Shown here piece by piece: positions 27,393 through 28,132 of a stretch of 28,132 bases of DNA. The first letter of the stretch is position 1, and each line of letters opens with the position of its first letter. Origin of the DNA: an uncultured Massilia sp. GTDB lineage: Bacteria; Pseudomonadota; Gammaproteobacteria; Burkholderiales; Burkholderiaceae. The stretch covers positions 1 to 28,132 of the forward strand of contig CAMPHU010000037.1 in NCBI GenBank assembly GCA_946886065.1, in the 5' to 3' direction. The notes beneath the pieces are model-generated. The model did not search any database. It saw nothing but the letters and a program-made list of their open reading frames with translations, and had not been told where the DNA came from. The position numbers were made by a program, and so were the translations under genes.

Positions 27393-28132
27393 ATGAAACT
27401 CGTAGGTCTGGTAGGTTGGCGCGGCATGGTCGGCTCGGTCCTCATGCAGCGCATGCAAGAGGAAGGCGATTTCGACCACATCGAGCCGGTGTTCTTCACC
27501 ACTTCGAATCCGGGCGGCGCCGCGCCGTCGATGGCGAAAAACGAAACCGCGCTGAAAAGCGCAACCGATATTACCGAACTGGCGAAGTGCGAGATCATCA
27601 TCTCCTGCCAGGGCGGCGATTACACCACGGAAGTCTTCCCGAAGCTGCGCGCGGCGGGCTGGAACGGCTACTGGATCGACGCGGCTTCCACGCTGCGCAT
27701 GAACGACGACGCGGTCATCGTGCTGGACCCGGTCAACAAGGACGTGATCAAGAACGCCTTGACCCGCGGCGTGAAGAACTTCGTCGGCGGTAACTGCACC
27801 GTGTCGTGCATGCTGATGGGCCTGGGCGGCCTGTTCGAAAAAGGCCTGGTCGAGTGGATGACGTCCATGACCTACCAGGCGGCATCGGGCGGCGGCGCCC
27901 AGCACATGCGCGAGCTGCTGACCCAGTTCGGCACCATCAACGCGGCCGTCAAGCCGCTGCTGGACAACCCGGCCTCGGCCATCCTCGAGATCGACCGCGG
28001 CGTGCTGGCCACCCAGCACGGCATGTCGGCGGACGAGACCAGGCAGTTCGGCGTGCCGCTGGCCGGCAACCTGATTCCCTGGATCGACAAGGACCTGGGC
28101 AACGGCCAGTCGAAGGAAGAGTGGAAGGCCGG
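27393..28132 (+). CDS. asd: Aspartate-semialdehyde dehydrogenase (5' part, cut by window end)
   Basis: The first 246 codons of the enzyme that reduces aspartyl phosphate to aspartate semialdehyde, the branch point to lysine, threonine and methionine and to the cell-wall precursor diaminopimelate. The N-terminus [20 protein letters not shown] is the NADP-binding segment, and the catalytic cysteine is Cys135 in GGNCTVSCM. Two ATGs are adjacent (27390, 27393); the second has AGGG at better spacing and gives Cys135, the E. coli number. It runs off the window without a stop. The position after leuB is a known Burkholderiales order. Confidence 0.97.
   Translation, partial: MKLVGLVGWRGMVGSVLMQRMQEEGDFDHIEPVFFTTSNPGGAAPSMAKNETALKSATDITELAKCEIIISCQGGDYTTEVFPKLRAAGWNGYWIDAASTLRMNDDAVIVLDPVNKDVIKNALTRGVKNFVGGNCTVSCMLMGLGGLFEKGLVEWMTSMTYQAASGGGAQHMRELLTQFGTINAAVKPLLDNPASAILEIDRGVLATQHGMSADETRQFGVPLAGNLIPWIDKDLGNGQSKEEWKA

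Overview
This is a GC-rich bacterial chromosome segment whose content points to Burkholderiales, most likely an Oxalobacteraceae relative such as Massilia, Duganella or Janthinobacterium. The grounds are the order leuC - entericidin lipoprotein - leuD - leuB - asd, the style of the CheZ/CheA pair, the base composition, and the mix of sensory and repair genes. The genus is an inference; no rRNA or other phylogenetic marker is present.

Layout. (1) 78-6201 (+): a tightly coupled four-gene signalling operon: a membrane hybrid kinase (CHASE3-GAF-kinase-three receivers), CheR, a CheB without receiver, and a soluble receiver-kinase, with 4-bp ATGA overlaps. (2) 6346-8822 (+): ahpC and ahpF peroxide detoxification genes, behind a well-formed OxyR-type operator and promoter and closed by a 14-bp hairpin terminator. 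(3) 8823-9332: a long intergenic region with a possible 39-residue minus-strand membrane peptide gene and a possible gene remnant. (4) 9333-16871 (+): a DNA-repair cluster: a RecQ helicase with a C-terminal UvrD/PcrA-like Tudor segment, then the four ligase-associated genes (metallo-beta-lactamase-fold nuclease, ATP-dependent DNA ligase, Lhr-core helicase, metallophosphoesterase PdeM). (5) 16935-18023 (+): a secreted glycine-zipper protein with a duplicated N-terminal domain. (6) 20648 down to 18167 (-): universal stress protein, NarL/FixJ-type response regulator and an FNR-family regulator that lacks two of the four iron-sulfur ligands; an FNR-type box precedes the stress protein gene, and a long mobile-looking inverted repeat precedes the regulator gene. 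(7) 21040-23792 (+): cheZ-cheA, overlapping by one base, without cheY, cheW or a receptor. (8) 24041-28132 (+): leuC, entericidin, leuD, leuB and the 5' part of asd, preceded by a structured promoter region.

How the parts fit: region 1 and region 7 are two separate chemotaxis-like signalling systems, neither with a receptor in view. Region 2 is a standard peroxide-stress unit. Region 4 is a coherent repair operon in which RecQ appears to be a fifth partner of the known ligase-associated set. Region 6 looks like an oxygen- or stress-responsive control block. Region 8 is leucine biosynthesis leading into the aspartate-family pathway. The most unusual items are the hairpin abutting the start of the first kinase gene, the RecQ-Tudor arrangement beside the ligase cluster, the FNR-like protein with missing ligands, the 101-bp inverted repeat, the duplicated domain in the glycine-zipper protein, and the composite promoter of leuC.
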